Source: Thermomonas paludicola (GTDB lineage: Bacteria; Pseudomonadota; Gammaproteobacteria; Xanthomonadales; Xanthomonadaceae). Taken from it: a stretch of DNA of 64,000 bases. Where the stretch lies: assembly GCF_024498955.1 (NCBI RefSeq), contig NZ_CP093311.1:806001-870000 (forward strand). The letters are read 5' to 3'. The position numbers were made by a program, and so were the translations under genes. Shown here piece by piece: positions 36,810 through 45,845 of this stretch (position 1 is the first letter of the stretch; each line of letters opens with the position of its first letter). The notes beneath the pieces are model-generated. The model did no database searches, had not been told where the DNA came from, and saw only the letters and a program-made list of their open reading frames with translations.

Positions 36810-37616
36810 TCATGGCGCGAGGTTGCGCTCGCGCCGATGCATCACCACCCCCGCCACCACCACGCCAATCGCGACCACGGTGACGATCAACGTCGCCAGC
36901 GCATTGATCTCCGGCGTCACGCCCAGCTTGACCTTGGAATAGATCAGCATCGGCAGGGTGCTGGCGCCGGGACCGGAGGTGAAGCTGGCGATCACCAGGT
37001 CGTCTAGCGACAGGGTGAAGGCCAGCAGCCAGCCGGCTAGCAGTGCAGGTGAAATCAGCGGCAGCGTGATGAGCCAGAACACGCGCCACGGGCGTGCGCC
37101 CAGGTCCATCGCGGCTTCTTCGAGGCTGTCGTCCAGCGCGGCCATGCGCGAGCGCACCACCACGGTCACGTAGCAGGTGGTCAGGGTGATGTGGGCGATG
37201 GCAATGGTGCCCATGCCGCGCTCCGGCCAGCCCAAGGCCTGCTGCAAGGTCACGAACAGCAGCAGCGAGGACAGGCCCAGCATCACGTCCGGCATCACCA
37301 TCGGCGCGGAGTTCATCAGGCTGAGCAGGCCGCGCCCGGGGAAGCGGCCAAAGCGCGAGAGCGCCAATCCGCAGGCGGTGCCCAGCACGGTGGCGGCGCT
37401 GGCGGCCACCGCGGCAATGGTCAGGCTGCGCGCCAGCGCCTGCATGATCTGTTCGTTGGCAAACAGCGACACGTACCAGCGGGTGGAAAAGCCGGCCCAG
37501 ACCGTGGCCATGCGCGAGGCGCTGAACGAGTACACGATCATCGAGACGATGGGCACGTACAGCAGCGCGTAGCCCACCGCCATCGCCGCCCACAGGCCCC
37601 AGTTGCGCCGTGTCAT
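36810..37616 (-). CDS. potI: Putrescine/spermidine ABC transporter permease PotI
   Basis: A 268-residue inner-membrane permease with six transmembrane segments. The ABC-coupling EAA loop is EEAAMDLGARPWRVFWLITLP. It is the last gene of potFGHI, starting inside the potH stop (ATGA overlap at 37613-37616). It converges on rlmL. Confidence 0.93.
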   Translation of the reverse strand: MTRRNWGLWAAMAVGYALLYVPIVSMIVYSFSASRMATVWAGFSTRWYVSLFANEQIMQALARSLTIAAVAASAATVLGTACGLALSRFGRFPGRGLLSLMNSAPMVMPDVMLGLSSLLLFVTLQQALGWPERGMGTIAIAHITLTTCYVTVVVRSRMAALDDSLEEAAMDLGARPWRVFWLITLPLISPALLAGWLLAFTLSLDDLVIASFTSGPGASTLPMLIYSKVKLGVTPEINALATLIVTVVAIGVVVAGVVMHRRERNLAP

Positions 37617-38605
37617 GCCTGCGCCTCGCTGCGCTCGCGGCGGTTTTCCACGTATTCGAACAGCAAGGTGGGGATCACCAGCATCAGCAGCATGGCGACC
37701 GCCACGGCGGCGGCCAGCGGCCAGTCGCGGTTGGTGAAGAACTCGGTCCACAGCACGCGGCCGATGGTCAATGCGTCGGGGCCGCCGAGGATGTCGGGGA
37801 TCACGAATTCGCCCACCGCCGGGATGAACACCAGCAGCGCGCCGGCGATGATGCCCGGCATCGACAGCGGCAGGGTCACCCGCAGGAACGCCTGCCACGG
37901 CTTCGCGCCCAGGTCGGCCGCCGCTTCCAGCAGGCCGAAGTCCAGCCGCATCAGGGTGGCGGTGAGCGGCAGGATCATGAAAGGCAGGTAGTTGTAGACG
38001 ATGCCGATGTACACGGCGAGGTCGGTGTGCAGGATCGCGGTGCCGGGTTCGATCAGGCCGGCGGCGGCCAGCGCGCCGGTCAGCACGCCGTTGGCCTTGA
38101 GCATGCCGATCATCGCGTAGGTGCGCAGCAGTGAGCTGGTCCAGAACGGCAGGATTACCAGCACCAGCAGCAGCATCCGCCACACCGGGCGCGCGCGCGC
38201 GATGCCGTAGGCGATGGGGTAGCCCAGCAGCAGGCAGCACAGCGTGGAGACGCCGGCAAACAGCAGCGACTTCAGGTAGGCGGCGATGTACAGCGGGTCC
38301 TGCAACAGCAGCGCGTAGCTGCCGGCGTGCAGGCGCAGGCTGGCGGCGCCGTCGGCGGCCTGTTCCAGCAGCGGCGTGTAGGGCGGCGCCTGCCCGAACA
38401 CCGCTTCGGCGAAGCTGATCTTCAGCACGATCAGGAACGGCACCGCGAAGAACAGCAGCAGCCACAGCATCGGCAGCATGGTGACGGCGAAGCGCCCGCG
38501 GCGGGTGCGGAATTCGCTGCCGACCGCGCGAAACCAGCCGAACAGGTTGCGAACGACGTCGGCCCACAGCAGGGACCAGCTGCCGCCGCCGGGCGTGGCG
38601 CTCAT
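37613..38605 (-). CDS. potH: Putrescine/spermidine ABC transporter permease PotH
   Basis: A 330-residue permease, six transmembrane segments after a cytoplasmic N-terminus. The EAA loop is EAAADLGAKPWQAFLRVTLP; PFWTSSLLRTYAMIGML is a PotH/PotB hallmark. ATG 38605 is chosen because it overlaps the potG stop as ATGA; the frame is open 14 codons earlier. It pairs with PotI as the membrane channel. Confidence 0.93.
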   Translation of the reverse strand: MSATPGGGSWSLLWADVVRNLFGWFRAVGSEFRTRRGRFAVTMLPMLWLLLFFAVPFLIVLKISFAEAVFGQAPPYTPLLEQAADGAASLRLHAGSYALLLQDPLYIAAYLKSLLFAGVSTLCCLLLGYPIAYGIARARPVWRMLLLVLVILPFWTSSLLRTYAMIGMLKANGVLTGALAAAGLIEPGTAILHTDLAVYIGIVYNYLPFMILPLTATLMRLDFGLLEAAADLGAKPWQAFLRVTLPLSMPGIIAGALLVFIPAVGEFVIPDILGGPDALTIGRVLWTEFFTNRDWPLAAAVAVAMLLMLVIPTLLFEYVENRRERSEAQA

Positions 38606-39750
38606 GCGGTCAGTACCACTGCGCCGCTGGCCGGCCAGCTCAGCCACAGGGTTTCGCCCCAGTCGTAGTGCGGCTCGGAGCTGCGCTCCACGTGGGTTTC
38701 CTGCACCCGGATCACCGCGCCGGATTCGGTTTCGACGTGGTAGATGGAGACGTCGCCGAGGTAGGCGATGTCGCGCACCTTGCCAGTCGCCACATTGTCG
38801 GCCTGCGGGCGTGCTTCATGGACGTCGATTTTCTCTGGCCGAACGGCCACGCTCACCGCGGTACCTTCCGGCAATGGATCGGCATGGCGGGCCAGCAGCG
38901 CGCCACCCTCGACGGCATTGCAGGCGATCCGCGCAACGCGCTGGTCGGCGTCGTGTGCCAGCACGCGACCTTCGAACAGGTTGATGCCGCCGATGAACTC
39001 GGCCACGAAGCGGGTGGACGGGTATTCGTACAGCGCGGCCGGCGTGGACACCTGCACGATGCGGCCGGCGTCCATCACCGCGATGCGGCTGGACATGGTC
39101 ATCGCTTCTTCCTGGTCGTGGGTGACCATCACGAAGGTGGTGCCGACGCGCTCCTGGATGTTGACCAGCTCGAACTGGGTGCGCTCGCGCAGGCGCTTGT
39201 CCAGTGCGCCCAGCGGTTCGTCCAGCAGCAGCAGCTTGGGCTGCCTGGCCAGTGCGCGCGCCAGCGCCACCCGCTGGCGCTGGCCGCCGGAGAGCTGGTC
39301 CGGCTTGCGATTGCCCAGCTGCGGCATTTGCACCAGCTCCAGCAGCTGCTGCACGCGCTCGCGAATCTCGTCGGCCGGACGGCCATCCTGCTTCAAGCCG
39401 AAGGCGATGTTCTGCGCCACGCTCATGTGCGGGAACAGCGCGTAACTCTGGAACATCATGTTCACCGGCCGCTGGTAGGGCGGCAACGCAGTGACATCCA
39501 CGCCGTCGATCAGCACGCGCCCGCAGTCGGGTGTTTCCAGCCCGGCCAGGATGCGCAGCAGCGTGCTCTTGCCCGAGCCGGAGCCGCCCAGCAGGGCGAA
39601 GAATTCACCGCGATAGACGTCCAGGCTGATGTCGTCGCACGCATGCAGTTTGCCGAAGGTCTTGGTGATGCCCTCGACCCGGAGGAAGGGTTGCGCGGCC
39701 GGGTCTTTCCACGGTTCCAGCGGGGGCGCCGGACGATTCGGCAAGGCCAT
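38602..39750 (-). CDS. potG: Polyamine ABC transporter ATPase PotG
   Basis: A 382-residue ATPase driving the transporter. Walker A GGSGSGKST, Q-loop, signature LSGGQRQRVALARAL, Walker B LLLLDEPLGALD and switch histidine (VMVTHDQEEAMT) are all intact. The C-terminal TOBE domains (VRPEKIDV onward) are full length. It starts two bases after potF and overlaps potH by 4. Confidence 0.95.
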   Translation of the reverse strand: MALPNRPAPPLEPWKDPAAQPFLRVEGITKTFGKLHACDDISLDVYRGEFFALLGGSGSGKSTLLRILAGLETPDCGRVLIDGVDVTALPPYQRPVNMMFQSYALFPHMSVAQNIAFGLKQDGRPADEIRERVQQLLELVQMPQLGNRKPDQLSGGQRQRVALARALARQPKLLLLDEPLGALDKRLRERTQFELVNIQERVGTTFVMVTHDQEEAMTMSSRIAVMDAGRIVQVSTPAALYEYPSTRFVAEFIGGINLFEGRVLAHDADQRVARIACNAVEGGALLARHADPLPEGTAVSVAVRPEKIDVHEARPQADNVATGKVRDIAYLGDVSIYHVETESGAVIRVQETHVERSSEPHYDWGETLWLSWPASGAVVLTA

Positions 39751-39752
39751 GC

Positions 39753-40901
39753 TCAGTGGCCGCTCTTGATCGCCGTCCAGGCGCGCACGCGCTGGCGCTG
39801 CACGGTTTCCGGCAACGACTTCGGATCGACCAGCTTGGCGCGCACGGCGTCCGGCGGATATACGCCGGGGTTGCTGGCGATGCCCGGTTCGATCAGCGGC
39901 GTGGCGTCCTTGTTCGGACTGGCATAGCCCACCGCATCGGTGATCGTGGCGGCGACCTTGGGATCGAGCAGGTAGTTGATGAGTGCCTGTGCGTTGCCCG
40001 GATGCCTGGCGTCCTTGGGGATCGCCATCACGTCCACCCAGCGCAGCGCGCCTTCCTTCGGAATCACGTAGCGGATGTCGGGAGCCGGTTTGCCCGAGGC
40101 CTCCGCGGCCTGGGCGGCGGCGTCGGCTGCACCGAGGATGTCGCCGGAATAGCCCATCGCCACGCACACGTCGCCGTTGGCCAGCGCGTCCTTGTATTCG
40201 GCATTGTTGAAGGTGCGGATGTACGGGCGGATCGCGGCGTACACCTGCTTCACGGTGTCGATCTCGTCTGCCGCGCCGGCGTTCGGGTCCTTGCCCTTCC
40301 AGATCAGCGCCGCGCCGAACGCTTCCTGGTCGTCGTCGAGCACGCTGATGCCGCACTTCGCCAGCTTGGCGGCGTTGGCGGGGTCGAACAGCAGGTTCCA
40401 CGAATCGATCGGTGCGCTATCGCCCAGCACCGCCTTCACCTTGCCGACGTTGATACCGAGGCCGGTGGTGCCCCACATGTACGGCACGATGTGGGTATTG
40501 CCGGGATCCAGGTCGGTCAGGCCTTGCAGGATGGCCGGATCGAGGTGTGCAAGATTCGGCAGCTTGGCCTTGTCCAGCGGCAGGTACAGGCCAGCCTTGA
40601 TCTGGCGCTGCGCGAACGGGCGTGCCGACGGAAACACCAGGTCGTAGCCGCTGCTGCCGGCGGTGAGTTTGGTTTCCAGCGTCTCGTTCTCGGAATAGAC
40701 GTCGTAATTGACCTTGATCCCGGTCGCTTTTTCGAAATCGGCAATGGTGTCCGGTGCCACGTAGTCGGACCAGTTGTAAACGTTCAGCACGTGCTCTTCG
40801 GCACCGGTCGGCTTGCCGGAAGTGGCCTCGGCAGCGGGTTTCCCGCCGCAGGCGGTCAGCAGCAGGATGGCGCAGGCGAGTGGGGCAAGGCGCAGGGTCA
40901 C
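39753..40901 (-). CDS. potF: Polyamine-binding lipoprotein PotF
   Basis: A 382-residue substrate-binding protein. The signal ends in a lipobox (LTAC, Cys18), so it is membrane-anchored, unlike the soluble PotF of E. coli. The mature protein begins with the family motif LNVYNWSDYVAPDTIADFEKATG, and the binding cleft shows Trp and Asp residues (NWSDY, WGTTGLG, MGYSGD). First gene of potFGHI. Putrescine is the likely ligand, but that rests on family and gene order. Confidence 0.93.
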   Translation of the reverse strand: MTLRLAPLACAILLLTACGGKPAAEATSGKPTGAEEHVLNVYNWSDYVAPDTIADFEKATGIKVNYDVYSENETLETKLTAGSSGYDLVFPSARPFAQRQIKAGLYLPLDKAKLPNLAHLDPAILQGLTDLDPGNTHIVPYMWGTTGLGINVGKVKAVLGDSAPIDSWNLLFDPANAAKLAKCGISVLDDDQEAFGAALIWKGKDPNAGAADEIDTVKQVYAAIRPYIRTFNNAEYKDALANGDVCVAMGYSGDILGAADAAAQAAEASGKPAPDIRYVIPKEGALRWVDVMAIPKDARHPGNAQALINYLLDPKVAATITDAVGYASPNKDATPLIEPGIASNPGVYPPDAVRAKLVDPKSLPETVQRQRVRAWTAIKSGH

Positions 40902-40986
40902 GGCGGTCTCCCGAAGAGGAATCCGCGAATGTTACGCGCTGCCGGGGCGGGCGGGGGAATGGCGCCTTGGGCGCCAGCCCTTGCGA

Positions 40987-42027
40987 TCAATGACCGCGCA
41001 TGCGGCCGAACAGGCCGCCGCTCCTGGTAGCTGCCGTGGCGGTTCCCGGAGGCTCCGGATTCACGGATTCGGCATAGCCCGTGGCCAGGTTTGCATTGAC
41101 GAATGCGGCCACTTCCTCCGCAGGCACGCCGCTGGCATCGGCGATTTCGTCCACGCTGGCGGCGCCTTTCATCATCACCGTGGCGATGCGGAAGTGCTTG
41201 GGGTATTCACGTTCCGTCTGCGGCCATTTTTTCAGCAGGTACCGGCCGCTGGTGGCATCGCCGGACAGCAGGCCGCCCAGCCAATGCAGGCGGGCCAGCG
41301 GCTGGGCGGGGCCAGCGCTTCCGGCTTCGGCATTCCAGGCTGCAGCGTCGGGCGTGGTGATGTCTGCTTCCGAGAATTCACCGTCGAAACAGGCAATCAA
41401 CGGTTTCAGGGTGGCCGGGCCATGCCAGACGCCGGCTGCAGCATCCACCAGCAGCACCGGGCCTTCGCCACGCTGCAGGCGTGCGCGCTGGCGAAGGCGA
41501 TCCGGATGCAGCCATTCGCGCAGCGTCTGCGTCACCGGGGCAAGCGGTTCTGCAGGGGTGGCCGGCTGGGGTTCCGGCTCAGGCTCTGGTTTGGGCGGCG
41601 GCGTGGGGGCGACGGCAAGGTGGGCATCCGCATGAGGCGCGGCCGGTTCAGTCGCCTCGGCGGGCGGTTGCGGAACAGCGGCATGCGGGACAGCGTCAGG
41701 CTCGGGGCTGGGCTGCTGCCCCAGGTCGGAGACGATTTCGCTCAGCAGGACCGCCAGGTCGTTGCCACTGACCGGGTGCGGCAGCCGGTAATCGGTTTGT
41801 TGCCGATCCACCGAGGTCAGCCCGATCACCTTGCGGCCCATCCCATGCAGGCGCAGCCAGCTCATCGGCCCGTACAGGCTGTCCATGTCGATGACGACAT
41901 AGTCAGCCTCGTCGCCTTCCACCAGCGACCATAGGTGCCCGGTTTCGGCATTGGCGGCCTTGAAGGCTGCCACCACCGCAGCTTCGGTCTGGCGATCCAT
42001 TCCGGTCGTGCCCAGCGTCAGCGCCAT
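40987..42027 (-). CDS. Unknown protein: receiver-like N-domain, proline-rich linker, C-terminal domain
   Basis: A 346-residue protein, not recognised. Residues 1-115 read like a degenerate response-regulator receiver (YVVIDMDSLYG, then GRKVIGLTSVD) without the full acidic pocket. A Pro/Ala/Glu-rich linker (about 115-175) leads to a C-terminal domain whose end (FRIATVMMKGAASVDEIADASGVPAEEVAAFVN) looks like a winged helix. This suggests a regulatory or adaptor role. It follows the HNH gene by 74 bases on the same strand. Confidence 0.7.
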   Translation of the reverse strand: MALTLGTTGMDRQTEAAVVAAFKAANAETGHLWSLVEGDEADYVVIDMDSLYGPMSWLRLHGMGRKVIGLTSVDRQQTDYRLPHPVSGNDLAVLLSEIVSDLGQQPSPEPDAVPHAAVPQPPAEATEPAAPHADAHLAVAPTPPPKPEPEPEPQPATPAEPLAPVTQTLREWLHPDRLRQRARLQRGEGPVLLVDAAAGVWHGPATLKPLIACFDGEFSEADITTPDAAAWNAEAGSAGPAQPLARLHWLGGLLSGDATSGRYLLKKWPQTEREYPKHFRIATVMMKGAASVDEIADASGVPAEEVAAFVNANLATGYAESVNPEPPGTATAATRSGGLFGRMRGH

Positions 42028-42101
42028 TGGGTTGATCCTGCGAAAATTTCCTTGAGTGTTGCCAAGCGGGCCCCGCGCGTCAATGTTTCGCGCGTTCCGG
42101 A

Positions 42102-42758
42102 TCATCCGGCGCTGCGGGGATGGCGGGGCAGCTGGGCCTTCAGGAATGCCATCTGGTCGGCCAGGATGTTGCGGTTGGACAGGATCAGGTGCTCGACCCA
42201 GCTTGGGCGATAGGGCACCGCCAGCAGTGGCATGTCGGCCTGTTGCGGGGTATGGCTGCCCTTGCGCGAGTTGCAGTGGACGCAGGCGGTGACCACGTTT
42301 TCCCAGATGTCGCGGCCGCCCTTCGAGACCGGCAGCACGTGATCGCGGGTCAATGCGTGCCGATTGAATTGGCGGCCACAGTACAGGCACAAATGCTGGT
42401 CGCGCGCGAACAGGGCCTGATTGGTGAGGGCCGGGGTCTGGCCCATCACGCCGGGCCGCGCATGCCCGCGAGCGGCGATGATGGGATGCAGCAACAGCAT
42501 GCTGCGAAGCCCGCTGCGGCGATTGGTGCCGCCATGCAATTCCAGGCAGGGGGCGCCCAGGGTCCACGCCACCGCATCGCGTGCGTACAGGCAAGCCGCG
42601 TCCTGCCAGCTCATCCAGTCCAGCGCGCGGCCATGCGCGTCCAGGCCGAGCAGGCGCAGGTTGGGGGCGAAGCCGGCGGCAATGCAGGTGTCCGCGTGCA
42701 GGGCAGCGGGGCGGTCGCCGGTATGGGCCGGGCGAAAGGTCGCTCTGTCGGTCTCCAT
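42102..42758 (-). CDS. HNH endonuclease
   Basis: A 218-residue protein whose C-terminal half is an HNH nuclease: CLYCGRQF, then TRDHVLPVSKGGRDIWENVVTACVHCNSRKG, with two CxxC pairs for structural zinc and the His-Asn-His core. The N-terminal 100 residues are specific to the family found in Xanthomonads. It is a stand-alone chromosomal gene with no methyltransferase next to it, so it is probably not a restriction enzyme. Role unknown. Confidence 0.87.
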   Translation of the reverse strand: METDRATFRPAHTGDRPAALHADTCIAAGFAPNLRLLGLDAHGRALDWMSWQDAACLYARDAVAWTLGAPCLELHGGTNRRSGLRSMLLLHPIIAARGHARPGVMGQTPALTNQALFARDQHLCLYCGRQFNRHALTRDHVLPVSKGGRDIWENVVTACVHCNSRKGSHTPQQADMPLLAVPYRPSWVEHLILSNRNILADQMAFLKAQLPRHPRSAG

Positions 42759-42820
42759 CGGGAAACCAGCTTATACGCCTTCGATGACGGTTTGTGTACG
42801 TCGACGGCGTGAAGCCGCAA

Positions 42821-42854
42821 GCCCGTCATTTCCGTAGCCGCGGGAATGACGGGC
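42821..42854. repeat. Palindromic element between HNH and acyl-CoA dehydrogenase genes
   Basis: GCCCGTCATTTCC and its near-complement GGGAATGACGGGC around a short loop. The arms share the GTCATT(T/C)CC core with the larger repeat at 22250-22338, so it is probably a half-unit of the same dispersed family. It may also serve as a terminator for the acyl-CoA dehydrogenase gene. Confidence 0.65.
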
Positions 42855-42885
42855 AAGAGCGTTCCTGCAGGGGGGTGCCGAACGC

Positions 42886-44679
42886 TTATCCCGCGCCGAA
42901 GCCTGCGTCCGCCAGCGCCATCAGCGTGCCTGCGCCGCTTTCGATCGCGGCCTTGTGCGCCAGCGTGCGTGGCAGCAGGCGTGCAAAGTAGAAGCGGGCG
43001 GTGTCGCGCTTGGCGTCCTTGAACGCCTGCGGGCGATCGGAGGCGTTGGCGACGGCGACGCTGCGCGCCCACCAGTAGGCCAGCACCACGTAGCCGGAAT
43101 AGAACAGATAGTCGGTGCTGGCCGCGCCCAGTTCTTCAGGGTTGCTGGCGGCGCGGGTCAGCGTCTCGATAGTGAGCTTGCCCCACTCGCCGCACTTGGC
43201 GCGCAGCGGACCGATGAATTCGGCCAGCGCGGCGTCGCCCTCGTGTTGCCTTGCGAACGCTTCCACTTCAGCCAGGAACAGCTTCAGCCCGGCGCCCTGG
43301 GTGGCTGCCGTCTTGCGCCCGATCAGGTCCAGCGCCTGGATGCCGGTGGTGCCTTCGTACAGCGTGGTGATGCGGGCGTCGCGGGCGTACTGCTCCATGC
43401 CGTGTTCGTGGATGTAGCCGTGGCCACCGAAGCACTGCAGGGCGTTGTAGGTGTTCTCGATGCTCCATTCGGTCAGGCAGGCCTTGGAGATCGGGGTCAG
43501 GAAACTGACCAGGGTGTGGGCGCGTTCGCGCGCCTCGGCATCGGCGGCCTTCTCGGCCACGTCGAGCAGCGAATACGCGTGCAAGCTCAGCAGGCGGCCG
43601 CCTTCCACCAGCGCTTTTTGCGACAGCAGCATGCGGCGCACGTCCGGCTGCACCAGCAGTGGATCGGCCGGTTTGTCCGGATACTTCGGGCCGCTCAGGG
43701 AGCGCGATTGCAGGCGCTCGCGGGCGTAGCGCAGTGCGTTCTGGTAGGCGCGCTCGGACAGGCCCAGGCCCTGCACGCCCACGCCTAGGCGGGCCGAGTT
43801 CATCATCACGAACATCGCCTGCAGGCCCTTGTGCGGCTGGCCGATCAGATAGCCTTCGGCGCCGTCGAAATTCATCACGCAGGTGGCGCTGCCGTGGATA
43901 CCCATCTTGTGTTCGATCGCGCCGCAGCGCACCGCGTTGCGTTCGCCCACCGTGCCGTCGCGCGCCACCTTGAACTTGGGCACCACGAACAGCGAGATGC
44001 CCTTGGCGCCCGGCGGCGCGTCGGGCAGCTTGGCCAGCACCAGATGGATGATGTTGGGGACCAGGTCGTGTTCGCCGGCGGTAATGAAAATCTTGGTGCC
44101 GGTGATGCTGTATTTGCCATCGGCGACGGGTTCGGCGCGGGTCTTGAGCAGGCCCAGGTCGGTGCCGCAGTGCGGTTCGGTCAGGCACATGGTGCCGGTC
44201 CACTGGCCGGCCACCAGCGGTTTCAGGAACACCTCTTTCTGCCAGTCTTCGCCATAGGTTTCCAGCGCCTTGACCGCGCCGTGCGACAGCATCGGGAAAT
44301 TGCCCCACGCCAGGTTGGCGGCATCCACCAGCTCGGTCAGCACGCCGCCCAGCAGCGCGGGCATGCCCTGGCCACCGTGTTCCGGGGCATTGGTGAGGCC
44401 GGTCCAGCCACCCTCCACGAAGGTGTCGAAGGCGTGCTTGAAACCGGGCGGCGGGGTGACATCGCCGGTGGCCTTGTCGAAGCTGCAGCCGATCTCGTCG
44501 CCGATCCGGTTGAGCGGCGCCAGCACGGTTTCGGCGAGGCGCGCGGCTTCATCCAGCACCGCATCGGCCAGTTCGCGGTTGACGTCGGCAAAGCCGAGCG
44601 TGGTGAAGTGCGTTTCCGCGCCCAGCACGTCGTAAAGGGCGAAGCGGAGGTCGTCGAGGGGGGCTTTGTAGCTGCTCAT
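42886..44679 (-). CDS. Acyl-CoA dehydrogenase
   Basis: A 597-residue flavoprotein that makes the first double bond in acyl-CoA oxidation. It is of the long type with an extra C-terminal domain, close to the DmdC/FadE-like group. Signatures: the FAD-binding TMCLTEPHCGTDLG, and FGGHGYIHEHGMEQYARDARITTLYEGTTGIQ containing the catalytic Glu region. The ATG at 44679 is preferred to a TTG nine bases earlier. Chain-length preference cannot be told. No beta-oxidation partner gene is adjacent. Confidence 0.93.
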   Translation of the reverse strand: MSSYKAPLDDLRFALYDVLGAETHFTTLGFADVNRELADAVLDEAARLAETVLAPLNRIGDEIGCSFDKATGDVTPPPGFKHAFDTFVEGGWTGLTNAPEHGGQGMPALLGGVLTELVDAANLAWGNFPMLSHGAVKALETYGEDWQKEVFLKPLVAGQWTGTMCLTEPHCGTDLGLLKTRAEPVADGKYSITGTKIFITAGEHDLVPNIIHLVLAKLPDAPPGAKGISLFVVPKFKVARDGTVGERNAVRCGAIEHKMGIHGSATCVMNFDGAEGYLIGQPHKGLQAMFVMMNSARLGVGVQGLGLSERAYQNALRYARERLQSRSLSGPKYPDKPADPLLVQPDVRRMLLSQKALVEGGRLLSLHAYSLLDVAEKAADAEARERAHTLVSFLTPISKACLTEWSIENTYNALQCFGGHGYIHEHGMEQYARDARITTLYEGTTGIQALDLIGRKTAATQGAGLKLFLAEVEAFARQHEGDAALAEFIGPLRAKCGEWGKLTIETLTRAASNPEELGAASTDYLFYSGYVVLAYWWARSVAVANASDRPQAFKDAKRDTARFYFARLLPRTLAHKAAIESGAGTLMALADAGFGAG

Positions 44680-44775
44680 GCGATGCAATCCCGGCGGCTG
44701 CAGGCCGCCATTCGGCCCGCTGGAAGCCTCAGCATACTACAGCGTATGGTTTGCTGGAATGATCCTGTAAAAGCC

Positions 44776-45246
44776 TCAGCGCAGCGCCCCGGGCAGCCCT
44801 GGAACCGGCGACAGCGCACTGTCGCGCTTGATGTCCCAGGACTTCGATTTGCCGCCTTGCGGGGTCGCTTCCACGCTGCCGCGCAGGGTGTAGGTCAGGC
44901 CGCGGCCGTCGGCCAGCGCGGTGGCGATGCGGGCGCGTCCGGATGGCAGTGGGATTGTCGTCGCGGAATACACGTCAGCCGACTCCGGGCCCACGTCAAG
45001 ATTCGGCTGGACATCCAGCCGCGCCGCCGCGCCGTTGTCGAACGCGATTTCCAGCGAAGTCTTGTCGAAGCGCATCGCCACGCTGCTGTAGTTCTGCAGG
45101 CGCAATTGCACATCCCAGTTGCCATCGGCGCGCACGCTGAGCTGCTGGATGCTGGCGGCCGGCTCGGAAACGCGGCGCACCGGCCCACTGCCGCAGCTGG
45201 CCAGCAGGAGGACAAGGGCAGTGGTGGCTGCAAACGTGCGAATCAT
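44776..45246 (-). CDS. Small lipoprotein with LEA-like domain
   Basis: A 156-residue lipoprotein (lipobox LASC, Cys18). The mature part (SVRADGNWDVQLRLQNYSSVAMRFD onward) has the strand pattern of LEA14/WHy-type domains, which form immunoglobulin-like folds. Function unknown. It is followed by a small hypothetical gene on the same strand upstream. Confidence 0.7.
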   Translation of the reverse strand: MIRTFAATTALVLLLASCGSGPVRRVSEPAASIQQLSVRADGNWDVQLRLQNYSSVAMRFDKTSLEIAFDNGAAARLDVQPNLDVGPESADVYSATTIPLPSGRARIATALADGRGLTYTLRGSVEATPQGGKSKSWDIKRDSALSPVPGLPGALR

Positions 45247-45297
45247 GCGCGGTCTCCGGGTGGAATCCCCCGCAGCATACCCGCCGGCAAGCGTGGA

Positions 45298-45486
45298 TCA
45301 GTAGCCCTGTTCGTTGCCCGGCACGGGCAGTTCGCGGATGTACTGGTCCTTGGCGGTGATGAACGCCTCGGCGAACCGGTAGGCGTCGCGTCCCAGCGCG
45401 ATGCGTGCCTCGTCGGCCAGCGGCTGCGCGCCATTGGCATGCACCAGCTGTGCGAACAGGGTCAGGGCGATGTCGTGGATGTCCAT
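45298..45486 (-). CDS. Small conserved hypothetical protein
   Basis: A 62-residue soluble protein, mostly helical (MDIHDIALTLFAQLVHANGAQPLADEARIAL), ending PVPGNEQGY. No family recognised. The protein-like composition and the position 51 bases upstream of the lipoprotein gene on the same strand support it as a gene. Confidence 0.6.
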   Translation of the reverse strand: MDIHDIALTLFAQLVHANGAQPLADEARIALGRDAYRFAEAFITAKDQYIRELPVPGNEQGY

Positions 45487-45611
45487 GGCAGGCGACCGTT
45501 GCAGGAATGCGTGCGACCTTACACCCCTGCGCGCGCCTGCGCGAGTCGCAAGGCGGGCAGGAATTGACCTGCATCACCGCGCGCCCGGCGCCCGGCACTT
45601 ACACTGGCGGC

Positions 45612-45842
45612 ATGCGCACATTCGACGACGAGCGCGGCCAGTGCTGGCAGGTCGCGCTGCTGGACGCCTCTTACGGCAGCATCATGCTGGTGTTCAGCCC
45701 GCTGCGTGGCGGCGAGCTCCGCTGCTGCATGCTGCAGGTGGAGACCATGGCCGCGGGCATGGCTGAATTCGCCGCATTGGATGACGCCGGCCTGTGCCTG
45801 CTGCTGTCGCAGGCAGATCCCTGGGATCCTGCTGCCGGCTGA
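45612..45842 (+). CDS. Small conserved hypothetical protein
   Basis: A 76-residue protein beginning MRTFDDERGQCWQVALLDASYGSIMLVFSP, with beta-strand character followed by acidic helices (AEFAALDDAGLCLLL). No family recognised. The ATG follows a GGCGG run. It converges on the PnuC-type gene with a 3-base gap. Confidence 0.65.
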   Translation: MRTFDDERGQCWQVALLDASYGSIMLVFSPLRGGELRCCMLQVETMAAGMAEFAALDDAGLCLLLSQADPWDPAAG

Positions 45843-45845
45843 GCC

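Noticed and set aside
42102..42758. A restriction-modification system at the HNH gene
   Set aside because: No methyltransferase or specificity gene is adjacent; the neighbours are unrelated.
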